From NCBI RefSeq assembly GCF_003337355.1, contig NZ_QPJW01000011.1, positions 69,271-133,270 on the forward strand: a stretch of DNA of 64,000 nucleotides. The letters are read 5' to 3'. Within the stretch, counting starts at the first letter, position 1. Each line of letters begins with the position of its first letter. Position numbers and translations under genes: made by a program. This stretch comes from Fontibacillus phaseoli (GTDB lineage: Bacteria; Bacillota; Bacilli; Paenibacillales; Paenibacillaceae). The notes under the pieces were generated by a model. The model saw nothing but the letters and a program-made list of their open reading frames with translations. It did no database searches and was not told the origin of the DNA. Positions 33,689 through 43,276 of this stretch are shown one piece after another.

Positions 33689-33844
33689 AGCAGGCCCGTC
33701 GGACAGCCTTGCGCCGTCGGTAGCACAGGACCAGGCGAAATAACCGGCGTTTTCCCCCTCCGTCCGGGCATCGAGATTTCCCGTATCCATCATGTACCCC
33801 ATATCTTCACCGGACTGATGGTATTTTCCCGTATGAAGAGCTCC
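33689..33844 (-). pseudogene. Remnant of a GH8 reducing-end exo-oligoxylanase (Rex) gene
   Basis: The minus-strand frame reads GKYHQSGEDMGYMMDTG, NLDARTEG and ENAGYFAWSCATDGA in succession. I recall Rex (GH8) enzymes carrying DLGYLLDTGNLDVRTEG and, about 33 residues later, TEGVHAGYFAWSC. Here the two blocks are fused at TEG, as if the segment between two TEG-coding repeats was lost, and the rest of the gene is missing on both sides. It starts 8 bp after the uxaC stop, so rex probably once followed uxaC. Confidence 0.72.
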
Positions 33845-33851
33845 ACCTATA

Positions 33852-34979
33852 TCAAGCTCTGTTATCAGGGATACCGAAATAGCGCTGTGCATTACCGAAA
33901 CAAATGTCTTGCACCATCCCGCCGATGTAATCGTAATCCGCGGGCAATTCGCCCTCGTCGATCCATTGTCCGAGCAAGCGGCACAGTACCCGCCGAAAAT
34001 ACTCATGGCGCGGGAAAGACATAAAGCTGCGCGAATCGGTCAGCATACCGACAAAGGTGCTGAGGACCCCGACTGAAGACAGCGCCTTAAGCTGCTGAAG
34101 CATCCCTTCTTTTTGATCGTGGAACCACCACGCGGCGCCGAGCTGCAGTTTTCCGGGAACATCTCCCGACTGGAAGTTGCCGATCGTAGTGGCAATCAGT
34201 TCGTAATGATAAGGGTACAAGCTGTATACAATGGTCTTCGGAAGACGGTCTACTTTATCCAATTCGTTCAAGAACGCATTTAACGAAGCCGCCAGATGGT
34301 AGTCCAGAATCGAGTCGAATCCGCTGTTTTTTCCTAAAAGCGAGGTCATCCGTTCATTGTTGTTGCGAATGGCGCCAATGTGCAGTTGCATGGCCCAGTC
34401 GCGGGAATGGTACATTTCGCTCAAACGCAGCAAGGTAAACGTCCGGTACTTGCCTTCCTCGGAAGCATTCAAGGATTCTCCCTGCATCGCCTTGGCAAAA
34501 ATCGTCCGCACCTCCCGTTCGGTCGCAGCTTCATACGAAAACTCCCCGAAGCCATGATCGGATAACCGACATCCAACCTCGTGGAACTTCTCCATCTGCC
34601 GGTTCAAGGCAAGGATTAATCCGTCATAATCGCTAATTCTCATCTCCGCCCGATTTCCGAGTTCCTCCATATATCGGCTAAAATCCGCAGCCGCCAGCCT
34701 TGGAACTGCGCCTGCCCAGGCCTTGAATTTGGTAAAGTCGTCGGACTCGCCGGTGATCAAGAATTCATCAATACCTAGCCAGCGCATCGCCCGCCACTTG
34801 TAATGATCCCCTTCCAGCCACAGCTCCGTCAGATTGCCAAACCTCCGATTAGCAGCCACATCTCCCGCATTCAAATGATTGTGATAATCGTAGATGGGCA
34901 TCCCGGCCGCATAATCGTGATAAAGTTTCTTGGCACTAGTGCCGTTCAACAGCAAATTTTCCAAGTTCCACTGCTGCAT
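33852..34979 (-). pseudogene. uxaC: Glucuronate isomerase with large in-frame deletion
   Basis: A 375-residue UxaC-family protein, whereas the family is normally about 460-470. The start (ATG 34979, AAGGAAC upstream) and opening are normal: LYHDYAAGMPIYDYHNHLNAGDVA, then GDHYKWRAMRWLGI. At AVP (codon boundary near 34700) the sequence jumps directly to RLAAADFSRYMEELG, so roughly 90-100 residues are missing, including the TTDDP-type and LPxxRPDK substrate-site segments. The rest is complete (HIGAIRNNN, GNFQSGDVPGKLQLGAAWWFHDQKEGM, FVGMLTDSRSF, RHEYFRRVL). The reading frame is preserved, but the enzyme is probably inactive. It would convert D-glucuronate to D-fructuronate downstream of the alpha-glucuronidases. 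Confidence 0.85.
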
Positions 34980-35069
34980 GTTCCTTCGTCCCCCCGAGGA
35001 TTTAAGTAATACAAAATAATCAAAATAAGGCCGTTTTATGAAGAGAAATAATTTTCCATCTTTCCAGTT

Positions 35070-35099
35070 CCATACTACCATACAAGTATGGTAGTATGG
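35070..35099. promoter_or_regulatory. 30-bp perfect palindrome, GntR operator
   Basis: CCATACTACCATAC and GTATGGTAGTATGG flank AA in the divergent promoter between uxaC and the GntR gene. The core (CTACCATAC-N2-GTATGGTAG) recurs at 53688-53707. Confidence 0.85.
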
Positions 35100-35120
35100 A
35101 ACAAAATAGGAGGTGATCGT

Positions 35121-35807
35121 TTGAAAGAATTGTTGCATTCGCAGTCAGGTTCAGCCGGAAACAGCGTATATGCCCAGTTAAAACAGCAGATTGTCTCTAT
35201 GGAGCTCCCTCCGGGCACGGCCTTGTCGGAAAAAGAAATGTCCGTTGCCTTTCAGGTCAGCCGAACCCCTGTCCGGGAAAGCTTCGTTCGTCTGGCACAA
35301 GAAGGACTCCTTCTGGTACTGCCGCAACGGGGGACGCGAGTTTCGCTGATCGATCCGGACCTCGTTGAAGAAGCGCGGTTCATGCGGGAGCAATTGGAGC
35401 GGGCCGTCATTCGTTTGGCTTGCCAGAGCCTCCCTGCGGAACATTTGGCCGCCATGGACAACAACGTTGAGCAGCAGCGGGAAAGCCTGCAGAAGCATGA
35501 CGAAGAGTCCATGTTTGCGCTGGACGAAGAGTACCACCGCATATTGTTCGATGGCTGCCGCAAGCTTGGTACATGGTCGGTCATTCAGCAAATGAACGCC
35601 CATCTGAACCGGACACGGATCATGTGGCTGAAGACGGATCCGCATTGGGATCATTTGTATGAGCAGCACCGCCAAATGGCCGAAGCCATCCGCATGCAGG
35701 ATGAAAACCGTGCCGATCAAATCATGCAAGCTCATTTGACATTAAGCATTGCGAGCCTGAGTGTGCTGCAGGAGAAATTCCCGCATTTTTTCTCTGCGGT
35801 GAAATAA
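35121..35807 (+). CDS. GntR/FadR-family regulator of hexuronate/xylan genes
   Basis: A 228-residue repressor starting at TTG 35121, seven bases after AGGAGGTG; a frame without a ribosome site is open from 35088. The winged HTH is at residues 10-70 (SVYAQLKQQIVSMELPPGTALSEKEMS, then VSRTPVRESFVRLAQEGLLLVLPQRGT). The all-helical FCD effector domain follows (EARFMREQLERAVIRLAC ... HDEESMFALDEEYHRILFDGC ... HLNRTRIM, H in DHLYEQHRQMAEAI). Such regulators bind sugar acids. It faces uxaC across a 30-bp palindrome that is its likely operator and probably controls uxaC and the aldouronate operon. Confidence 0.88.
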   Translation: MKELLHSQSGSAGNSVYAQLKQQIVSMELPPGTALSEKEMSVAFQVSRTPVRESFVRLAQEGLLLVLPQRGTRVSLIDPDLVEEARFMREQLERAVIRLACQSLPAEHLAAMDNNVEQQRESLQKHDEESMFALDEEYHRILFDGCRKLGTWSVIQQMNAHLNRTRIMWLKTDPHWDHLYEQHRQMAEAIRMQDENRADQIMQAHLTLSIASLSVLQEKFPHFFSAVK

Positions 35808-35973
35808 ATGTAACGCGTTCAAGGCTTCCCACCGCATGGGACGAAAGGTCGTTGTCAACTCTTTGTGACGGCGGTTTCAATGGGTGGGGTGCATGACCTA
35901 GTTCGGCGTATGGCAGCCGGGATGGCGCTGCCTCATAAGCTGTAGCTCATGATATATGCACTGACACTCATTT

Positions 35974-35987
35974 TGAAAACGCAAACA
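35974..35987 (+). promoter_or_regulatory. Candidate cre site before GH115
   Basis: TGAAAACGCAAACA fits TGWNANCGNTNWCA with one mismatch, 17 bp before the GH115 start codon. Confidence 0.45.
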
Positions 35988-36003
35988 AACACGGGAGGTT
36001 TCC

Positions 36004-39000
36004 ATGTTCAGGAAGAGATATATTCAATATGCGACGGAGAGCAATAATCGGCCTAAGATCGTCGAGAATGAATTAAAGATATCGAAATTGGACCCGGCCT
36101 CTTTCCGCCTGGTGCATGAAGGGATTGCAGCCAATTTGTACGTTTCGGCGGAGGATTACGAAGGCGTACGCCGGGCGGCTGGCGACCTGCAATGTGACAT
36201 CGGGCGGGTAACCGGCGTCTCTCCTCGGCTGGTCAGTGAGACCAGTTATCTACAGCAGGGCCATGCTGTTCTGATCGGAACGATCGGACAGTGCCCGGTC
36301 ATCGATGCGCTGATTGCCGAAGGCAAGCTTCAAGCCGGAGAAGTTGCCGGCAAATGGGAGGCCTTCGTTATCCAGACGGTGGCGAACCCGCTTTCCGGCC
36401 TGGATTCGGCGCTGGTTATCGCGGGGAGCGACAAGCGGGGAACGATTTTCGGCATCTACGACGTTTCCGAAAATATCGGCGTCTCCCCGTGGCACTGGTG
36501 GGCCGATGTTCCGCCGGCGCAGCGGGAAACGATTCACGTGATTCCCGGTACCTACATACAAGGCGAGCCGTCCGTAAAATACCGGGGGATTTTTCTCAAC
36601 GATGAAGGCCCTTCGCTGATGGCTTGGGTGCGGGCGAACTATCGCGATTTTACCCATGAATTCTATGAAAACGTATACGAACTGCTGCTGCGCCTCAAAG
36701 CCAATTATTTGTGGCCGGCAATGTGGGACAATACGTTCTATGAGGATGATCCCCGAAACGCGGAAATCGCGGACCACTACGGCATCGTGATCGGCACCTC
36801 GCACCACGAACCGATGCAGCGCCCGCACGGGGACTGGAAGAAGCACCGGCAGGGCCCCTGGGATTACTCCGTCAACGAACGGGTGCTCCATGATTTTTGG
36901 GAAGAAGGCATCCGGCGCAGCCGGGCCTATGAAAGCATCGTCACCCTCGGCATGCGCGGAGACGGAGACGAAGCGATGGGCGGGCATTTGAATTTCGAAC
37001 AAAAAATCGCCCTGCTCGAACGGATTGTGGAGGATCAGCGGAACATCATTGCGGAGCAGACAGGAAAAGCGGCTACCGAAGTGCCGCAACTCTGGGCGCT
37101 CTATAAGGAAGTTCAGGACTACTATGATCACGGTATGCGGGTGCCGGATGACATTACCCTGCTCTGGTCGGACGATAACCATGGCAATTTACGCCGGGTG
37201 CCGACCGAAGAGGAGCGCGGCCGTTCCGGGGGTGCGGGTATCTACTATCACCTTGACTATGTCGGAGGCCCGCGCTCCTACAAGTGGCTGAACACGGTGC
37301 CGATCCCAAAAATCTGGGAGCAAATGCACAAAGCCTGCGAATACGGTGCGGACCGCATCTGGATTCTCAACGTAGGCGATTTGAAGCCGATGGAGTTCCC
37401 GATGGAGTATTTTTTGCGGATGGCCTGGAATATTTCGGACTTTACCCGCGATAACGCCCGGGGATATACGGAGTGGTGGGCAGAGCGGCAATTCGGGGCC
37501 GACTATAGCGTTTCTGTCGCGAACCTCCTCGATGCCTATACGAAATTCAATGGCCGGATCAAGCCGGAGCTGCTAAATGCTGTAGAGTTGTACAGCCTGA
37601 CGCATTATAAAGAGGCCGAGACGGCGATCACCGATTTCAGCCAAGCGGTTCAGGCAGCACAGCAGCTTCACGCGGCTATGCCCGAAGACATGCGGGATGC
37701 GTTCTTCCAACTGGTGCTGTATCCGGTGGAAGCCTCGGCCCAAGTGCTCGAGCTTCATCTGCGGGCCGCGCGAAGCAGGCTATATGCCCGCCAGGGAAGG
37801 ACGATGGCAAACGTGGAAGCCCGCGAAGCGGAACTGCTGTTTGCCGCCGACCGCGAGCTGACGTTCCGGTACAACAAGCTGCTGGCCGAAGGCAAATGGG
37901 ATCACATGATGGATCAGAATCATATCGGATATACCTACTGGAATCAGCCCCCCGAAAATGTCATGCCGGAAACCGGGTACGTCGAAGAACTGGACGGTTC
38001 GGAGATGGGAGTCGCGATCGAAGGTTCGCAAGACGTATGGCCGGGTGCCTCGGCGGCGTGTGAGTTGCCGCAGTTTGACGCTTTTACACGTGAGGCGAGG
38101 TACATTGAGATTTTTAACAGAAAAAGTCAGCCTTTCGTCTTTCAAGCCCATACCGATGAGCCCTGGATCAAGCTGTCCATGACGGAGGGAACCGTCGTCC
38201 ACCAGAAACGGCTCTGGGTCGACATCGACTGGACAGCCGCTCCGGTCGGCGGGACCGTGTTCGGCCGAATTGTCCTGACAGGGCCCGATGAAACCGAGGT
38301 TGCCGTACACGTGCCCGTTTTTTATCCAACTGAGCCGACGAGACAAAGTCTCGTGGGCCATATGGAAACCGGTGGCTTTGTCTCGATTGAAGCGGAGCAT
38401 TACGGGGATAAAGAGGCCAATTCGAACGGCGTAGCCTGGGAGAAAATATCCTGCCACGGCCGGACCCTGTCCTCGATGGCCGTCTTTCCGGTTACGACCG
38501 CGTGTGCCGAACAACCGGATTTTGCTAATTCGCCTAGCTTGACCTATCCGGTGTATTTGACAAGTACCGGAGAGTTCAAAGCGACGCTATATCTCGCACC
38601 TTCGCTCGATTTTGTGCCGGGTCAGGGATTGCGGATCGGCGTGTCGCTGGACGACGGGCGGGTGCAAATAGCGGATGCGATCTCGCATACTTCCGAAGGC
38701 GGATTTGATGAGCCGGATTGGGAACAAAGCGTAATTTATAACCTACGCACCGCTTCCGTATCTTTTCATGTCGAGCAGCCGGGACAACACACGCTGCGGG
38801 TGTGGATGGTTGATCCGATCGTCGTGCTGCAAAAGATCGTGCTGGATGCCGGGGGCGTGAAGCCAAGCCTGCTCGGCCCGCCGGAAAGCTGGCATAGCGG
38901 ACGGCGAGTTAAGGACGCAATGACGAAGGCAATGGCGGATCACGCGACGGACGCTTCGAAGGACGCCTCCGATCCGTGCCGAGTTCCCGGTATTCTGGCC

Positions 39001-39438
39001 GGGGTACGCGCTGCAAGCGGGCCGTTCGACGTGTTCGTCCGCAGCAGCGGACTTTACACGCTGGAGCTGGCCGCCATCGTGAAACCCGGAGACAGCCCGA
39101 TGATCCGGGTGCTCTCCGGCGGCCGCGATCTCGCGGGGCCGCTGCGCCTGCGGCACGCCCAGGGCGAAAGCGGATCGCTCCGCTACCTCGCGGAGGGCAT
39201 CCCGCTCAGCGCCGGGCGGCACACGCTGCGGCTGGAAGCCGAAGGCTGCCGCGCCCTGCAAGAGGAGCTGCGCCTGACGCTGGCGGTGCCGGACCGGCTC
39301 GCCGTCCGGCCATCCCTGCGGCGCAGCGGACTGCTGCCCGATCTGCCGCTCACCGCGCAGATCGGACTGCTTAGCGGCGCTGGCACCGAGGCGGATGCCA
39401 GCTGCCGCTACGCTATGACCGTCTCCCTCTACATGTGA
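36004..39438 (+). CDS. GH115 xylan alpha-glucuronidase, prematurely stopped
   Basis: A 1144-residue intracellular enzyme (no signal peptide) expected to remove (4-O-methyl)-glucuronic acid from internal xylose residues of glucuronoxylan oligomers. An N-terminal alpha/beta domain (1-170; VLIGTIGQCP, IAGSDKRGTIFGIYDVSE) leads to the barrel with GH115 landmarks: YRGIFLNDEGPSL, LKANYLWPAMWDNTFYEDDP, GIVIGTSHHEPM, TLGMRGDGDEAM, LLWSDDNHGNLRRVP, WILNVGDLKPMEFPMEYFL. The C-terminal beta-rich region (IEAEHYGDKEANSNGVAWE) matches the GH115_C-type domain. CGGGAGG precedes the ATG. The stop at 39436-39438 is an in-frame TGA after SLYM; the same frame continues for 70 codons, so the last domain is probably truncated. 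The catalytic domain is complete, so activity may survive. Confidence 0.88.
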   Translation: MFRKRYIQYATESNNRPKIVENELKISKLDPASFRLVHEGIAANLYVSAEDYEGVRRAAGDLQCDIGRVTGVSPRLVSETSYLQQGHAVLIGTIGQCPVIDALIAEGKLQAGEVAGKWEAFVIQTVANPLSGLDSALVIAGSDKRGTIFGIYDVSENIGVSPWHWWADVPPAQRETIHVIPGTYIQGEPSVKYRGIFLNDEGPSLMAWVRANYRDFTHEFYENVYELLLRLKANYLWPAMWDNTFYEDDPRNAEIADHYGIVIGTSHHEPMQRPHGDWKKHRQGPWDYSVNERVLHDFWEEGIRRSRAYESIVTLGMRGDGDEAMGGHLNFEQKIALLERIVEDQRNIIAEQTGKAATEVPQLWALYKEVQDYYDHGMRVPDDITLLWSDDNHGNLRRVPTEEERGRSGGAGIYYHLDYVGGPRSYKWLNTVPIPKIWEQMHKACEYGADRIWILNVGDLKPMEFPMEYFLRMAWNISDFTRDNARGYTEWWAERQFGADYSVSVANLLDAYTKFNGRIKPELLNAVELYSLTHYKEAETAITDFSQAVQAAQQLHAAMPEDMRDAFFQLVLYPVEASAQVLELHLRAARSRLYARQGRTMANVEAREAELLFAADRELTFRYNKLLAEGKWDHMMDQNHIGYTYWNQPPENVMPETGYVEELDGSEMGVAIEGSQDVWPGASAACELPQFDAFTREARYIEIFNRKSQPFVFQAHTDEPWIKLSMTEGTVVHQKRLWVDIDWTAAPVGGTVFGRIVLTGPDETEVAVHVPVFYPTEPTRQSLVGHMETGGFVSIEAEHYGDKEANSNGVAWEKISCHGRTLSSMAVFPVTTACAEQPDFANSPSLTYPVYLTSTGEFKATLYLAPSLDFVPGQGLRIGVSLDDGRVQIADAISHTSEGGFDEPDWEQSVIYNLRTASVSFHVEQPGQHTLRVWMVDPIVVLQKIVLDAGGVKPSLLGPPESWHSGRRVKDAMTKAMADHATDASKDASDPCRVPGILAGVRAASGPFDVFVRSSGLYTLELAAIVKPGDSPMIRVLSGGRDLAGPLRLRHAQGESGSLRYLAEGIPLSAGRHTLRLEAEGCRALQEELRLTLAVPDRLAVRPSLRRSGLLPDLPLTAQIGLLSGAGTEADASCRYAMTVSLYM

Positions 39439-39651
39439 GACGGCACCGGCGGCGAACGGCTGCTGGACCGCGCCGCCGTCACCGGCATCGTGCCGCGCGG
39501 CGGCGAGGACGTGCAGCGCCTCTGCTTCGCGGATGGCAACGGCGTTCCCGGCTCCACGCCAAGTATCCGCCGCGCTTACAAACTGAAGATCGTCCTGTTC
39601 TGCGACAATGGCGGACGATCCCGCGTATTCGAGTCCGAGTGGACGCTATAA
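39439..39651 (+). pseudogene. In-frame 3' remainder of the GH115 gene
   Basis: Immediately after the TGA the same frame reads DGTGGERLLDRAAVTGIVP and onwards to SRVFESEWTL before TAA 39649-39651. It has the same GC-rich codon style and beta-sandwich look as the preceding domain, and has no start of its own. The full-length product would be about 1215 residues. Confidence 0.75.
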
Positions 39652-39676
39652 CGGCGACTCCCTCAGCCTCAAACTC

Positions 39677-39722
39677 AAAAAGGCATCACCCGGAGCAATT
39701 AGCTTCCGGGCGATGCCTTTTA
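39677..39722. terminator. Bidirectional terminator between GH115 and GH67
   Basis: AAAAGGCATC and GATGCCTTTT flank an ACCCGGA/TTCCGGG inner stem. It lies 26 bp past the natural GH115 end. Confidence 0.88.
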
Positions 39723-40003
39723 ACATTGTCCTTGAGAGGCGGAACAATCGTGGAGATGTCTTTCAAATAGTGGACACTTTTCTGCAAAAGAGATATATAC
39801 TCCCCACTTTCAATAATCCTATATATAGCACGATACATTTATATAGAAACTAGATATTGAGTCTTGAGAGAATCGAGGAATAACCCCTTCTGTCCACCTT
39901 TTAGAAGACATTTTGGCTATTTGTCCATCAATAGAGAACGGTGAAATAGGACAGATAATAGAAAATCGGAGCTAAGAATAATTTGGTAATTGTTACGAAC
40001 CCG
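39723..40003. other. AT-rich intergenic stretch without a gene
   Basis: About 280 bases with no credible frame. GTGGACA (39770) and TGTCCAC (39891) face each other 120 bp apart, too short to call element ends. Confidence 0.5.
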
Positions 40004-42070
40004 TTAATAGATCTCTCTCCCCCGCTCATCCGGGACCCCTGATTTACGATGGAAATACGTATTGATCACATCGCGCCAATGCTTGGCATGATCTCTCTGC
40101 TCCGCTAATCTGGACTCCACCGCCTCATAGCGCTCGGCATCGATTTTGCCCGCCAAAGCCGACCAGATCAAACTCAGTCCTTCCGCCGCTTCGGCTCCTC
40201 CAAAATGCGTGTCGTATATGTGTTGAATGACGGTGCTGCCGGAGTGGAGCCGGTGGCTGTACGGTACATGATGGAAGAAAAGCAGCAGTTCATCCGGACA
40301 CTTCTTCAGCGACTCGTACGTTTCCCTGTTCGGAATATAATACTGGGTTACGTATCCCGTACCCGTTGCGGCCGTCCGGTCCACCCCGATGCCGTCCCGG
40401 TCGGCAAAGTGATAGGTTCCCCAGCGCGAATATTCGTAGCCGTCCACGTCAGGACCGTAATGGTAATGAGGGACAACCATCCAGCCAACACCCAAAGGGG
40501 ACGTATAACTTTCGTAAATCGGCCAGGAAGCCATGAGCATTTGCGTTACTTTTTCGACGACGTCCTTGTCGTTTCCGAAGGTCAGCCGCGTCCACTCATC
40601 GGCTATGGCCTCGGCGGACAGATCCGGATTCCAGATCAACCGCCCGTATCCGTACAAATTGGCCTGGGCCAACGGATGCCCTGTCCAGCATTCCTCATTC
40701 CCGATATTGGACACTGCCGCCACGCCGCTGATTTTCATACCGAACAAGGAGCCCTCTACGATATTCTTCACTTGTACGCCTGCGCTTACCGCATGCGTGT
40801 CAAAATCGAGAACCTGCTTCCACTGAGGTACCAGATAACACAAATGACGCTGCTGCCCGGTATATTCCTGGGTAACCTGGAATTCAAGCACCTGATTGGT
40901 CCGGCTCATCGCCCCGAACAACGGAGATACCGGCTCCCGCACCTGGAAGTCCATCGGACCGTTCTTGATCTGGAGCAGAACGTTGTCGCGGAATTTGCCA
41001 TCGAGCGGGCCAAAATGGTCGTAAGCCGCACGCGCACGGTCCGTGGAACGATCCCGCCAATCCTGCATGCAGTTGTATACGAAGCAGCGCCAAATCACGA
41101 GTCCGCCGTGCGGCTCCAGCGCTTCGGCTAGCATATTCGCCCCGTCGGCATGGTCGCGACCGTACGCGAACGGACCCGGCCGATGCTCGGAATCGGCCTT
41201 GACCACAAAGCCGCCGAAATCGGGGATATGCCGATAGATCCGATTTGCTGTTTCAGCCCACCATTGCTGCACGTTCGGATCGAGCGGGTCCGCGGTGCCG
41301 ATGCCTCCAATGGCCAGCGGGGCGGCGAAGTTAATGCTAAGGAACAGCGCGATGCCGTAATTGCGGAATACTTCCGCGACGCGGGCTACTTCCGGCAGCC
41401 CTTCCTCCGTTATGAAACGGGTTTCGATTTCATGTACGTTCACGTTATTGACCGAAATCGCGTTGATCCCTACCGAAGACAGCATTCGGGCATAATCCCG
41501 GATTCGGGAGGTATCGGCCACGATTTTCCCGCCTTCATAAAAAATCGAGTTCCCCGCATAACCCCGCTCAATCGAACCATCGGCATTATCCCATTGGTTG
41601 ATCATCCGCAGCCGGTTTACCGGACACTCTTCTCTTTCCAGTTCTTCCGGTCTAAGGCCAAGAGCCATGCCGCGAAGCAGATGGAAAACCCCGTATAACA
41701 CGCCTGAAGGGGATCGCCCTATCAGTTCAAGGCGCTTACCCTCGCCCGCCTTGATCAGTTTCAACGAAAATGCGTCTTCTCCCTTTTCCCAGCCTCGTCC
41801 CTCCCTATTTGTTCCTGCTGCTTCTACCACCTTCACTCCGATCCGCAAATAAGAGCCGCTTGCAGGGGCTTCGTCCATAAATACGGCATTCGTTCTCAGC
41901 ATGGACTTAAAGCCTTCCGTCAGTTCATTCACCGCCGCTGTGCAATGACGCGAAGTTTCTCTCTCTACAACGACTCGGCCCAGAAGGTCAGCATACTCCC
42001 GGCGCAATTCAGACCCTGGAATCTCGTTATATTGAAGCCAGGTTTTATACAATGTACTCTCCATTCTCAT
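40004..42070 (-). CDS. aguA: GH67 alpha-glucuronidase
   Basis: A 688-residue cytosolic enzyme removing 4-O-methylglucuronic acid from the non-reducing end of imported aldouronates. ATG 42070 lies eight bases after AGGAGG. The N-terminal domain (1-150) contains [17 protein letters not shown]; the barrel opens [23 protein letters not shown]. Catalytic landmarks are [10 protein letters not shown] (general acid Glu), [14 protein letters not shown] (Asp) and VTQEYTGQ (Glu). The C-terminal domain includes [28 protein letters not shown] and [14 protein letters not shown]. It is the last gene of the operon running from the binding protein at 48574. The length and motifs are standard. Confidence 0.95.
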   Translation of the reverse strand: MRMESTLYKTWLQYNEIPGSELRREYADLLGRVVVERETSRHCTAAVNELTEGFKSMLRTNAVFMDEAPASGSYLRIGVKVVEAAGTNREGRGWEKGEDAFSLKLIKAGEGKRLELIGRSPSGVLYGVFHLLRGMALGLRPEELEREECPVNRLRMINQWDNADGSIERGYAGNSIFYEGGKIVADTSRIRDYARMLSSVGINAISVNNVNVHEIETRFITEEGLPEVARVAEVFRNYGIALFLSINFAAPLAIGGIGTADPLDPNVQQWWAETANRIYRHIPDFGGFVVKADSEHRPGPFAYGRDHADGANMLAEALEPHGGLVIWRCFVYNCMQDWRDRSTDRARAAYDHFGPLDGKFRDNVLLQIKNGPMDFQVREPVSPLFGAMSRTNQVLEFQVTQEYTGQQRHLCYLVPQWKQVLDFDTHAVSAGVQVKNIVEGSLFGMKISGVAAVSNIGNEECWTGHPLAQANLYGYGRLIWNPDLSAEAIADEWTRLTFGNDKDVVEKVTQMLMASWPIYESYTSPLGVGWMVVPHYHYGPDVDGYEYSRWGTYHFADRDGIGVDRTAATGTGYVTQYYIPNRETYESLKKCPDELLLFFHHVPYSHRLHSGSTVIQHIYDTHFGGAEAAEGLSLIWSALAGKIDAERYEAVESRLAEQRDHAKHWRDVINTYFHRKSGVPDERGREIY

Positions 42071-42200
42071 CCGTTTTTCCTCCTGCAAAATATCTTTAAA
42101 AGGAAAGAAACACCCCCTTGGAGGGCGCTTCTCTCTTCTTATCCCCGCTTGTTTCTATTTCGCGGTAGCTCCGTAACTGCCTAGATTGCTACAGTTGGAC

Positions 42201-43214
42201 TCATTTGCCGGCTAGTTTAGCCAAACGGTCGAATGCAGGTTTTGGCTGATGCCGTTCGTCGAACAGGAAGGGCCAATTTTTTCGGTCGCGCACCGGAAAA
42301 TCGTCCAGCCAGGTATAATCGTCCGCGGCACCCCAGAACGTAACCGCGCTAATGACCTCGCGGTATTCCTTCAACAGCCGGAACACGGCTTCGTACACCT
42401 CGGCCTGGCGCTCCAGCATACCCGGTTCCGGCTTGACGAGGTCGGTTCGTTTATCCTCGAAACGGAACACGGATATATCCAGCTCCGTCAACTGCAGTTG
42501 CAGTCCCAAGGAAGCGTACTTCTCGATGGCCGCACGGATGTCGTCCAGAGAAGGATCGAACAGATTCCAGTGGGCTTGCAAACCGATGCCATGAATCGGA
42601 ACTCCCTGTTCCAGCAGCGATTTAACCAAGGTATAAATCTTGTCGCGTTTGAGCGGATTCGATTCGTTGTAATCGTTGTAGAACAACAGAGCCTTCGGGT
42701 CGGCCTCATGGGCGAAATGAAACGCTTTGGCGATAAAGTCCGGTCCCGCGATATCGAGCCACTTCGAAGGGCGGAGCAAAGACTCGCCTTCATCGGCAAT
42801 CACTTCATTGACCACATCCCAAGCGTAAATATCGTTTTTGTAGCGTCCGACCACGGTCTGAGTGTGGGAACGAAGCCGTTCCAGCAGCACTGCCTTGCTT
42901 ACGGTCCCGTCATGGCTGTCCTTGAACAGCCAATCGCTGGTCTGATTATGCCAAACCAGCGTATGGCCGCGCACCGCCATGCCGTGCTTGCGAGCAAAGG
43001 CCACAAGCTGGTCGGCCTCGTCGAAAGTATAGGTCTCTTCCTCCGGATGCACGCTGACGAACTTCATTTCGTTCTCCGCGGTAATGCTGTTAAAATGCCG
43101 CGCCAACAGATGCTCCTGCGACCGGATCGTGCGGGGATTCACCGCCGCGCCGATGCGGAAATCAGCTTCAAACATATCCTTTAGGGCGGCTTCAGCCGGC
43201 CTTGATTGATTCAC
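42201..43214 (-). CDS. xynA2: Intracellular GH10 xylanase
   Basis: A 337-residue GH10 catalytic domain without signal peptide or binding modules, as in intracellular XynA2-type enzymes that trim imported aldouronates and xylo-oligosaccharides. It has ITAENEMKF, GHTLVWHNQTSDW, the acid/base Glu in AWDVVNEV, FYNDYNESNPLK, GIGLQAHWN, the nucleophile Glu in LQLTELDIS and FWGAADDYTWLDDFP. The start is probably GTG 43214 behind GGAGGAGGAG; the frame opens at 43232 inside that ribosome site. It lies between GH43 and GH67 in the operon. Confidence 0.95.
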   Translation of the reverse strand: MNQSRPAEAALKDMFEADFRIGAAVNPRTIRSQEHLLARHFNSITAENEMKFVSVHPEEETYTFDEADQLVAFARKHGMAVRGHTLVWHNQTSDWLFKDSHDGTVSKAVLLERLRSHTQTVVGRYKNDIYAWDVVNEVIADEGESLLRPSKWLDIAGPDFIAKAFHFAHEADPKALLFYNDYNESNPLKRDKIYTLVKSLLEQGVPIHGIGLQAHWNLFDPSLDDIRAAIEKYASLGLQLQLTELDISVFRFEDKRTDLVKPEPGMLERQAEVYEAVFRLLKEYREVISAVTFWGAADDYTWLDDFPVRDRKNWPFLFDERHQPKPAFDRLAKLAGK

Positions 43215-43276
43215 TTCAGTCTCCTCCTCCACGCTTGCCGCAATTTTAAGCTAAAATGAATTCATGAAGTGTCCTC

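Noticed and set aside
33620..34006. Intact 128-codon gene downstream of uxaC
   Set aside because: Its first third overlaps uxaC in another frame and only the middle 50 codons resemble a protein (GH8), so it was called a remnant.
39770..39897. Short MITE or insertion-sequence remnant with GTGGACA/TGTCCAC ends
   Set aside because: Only seven bases match between the ends; no longer inverted repeat or target duplication.
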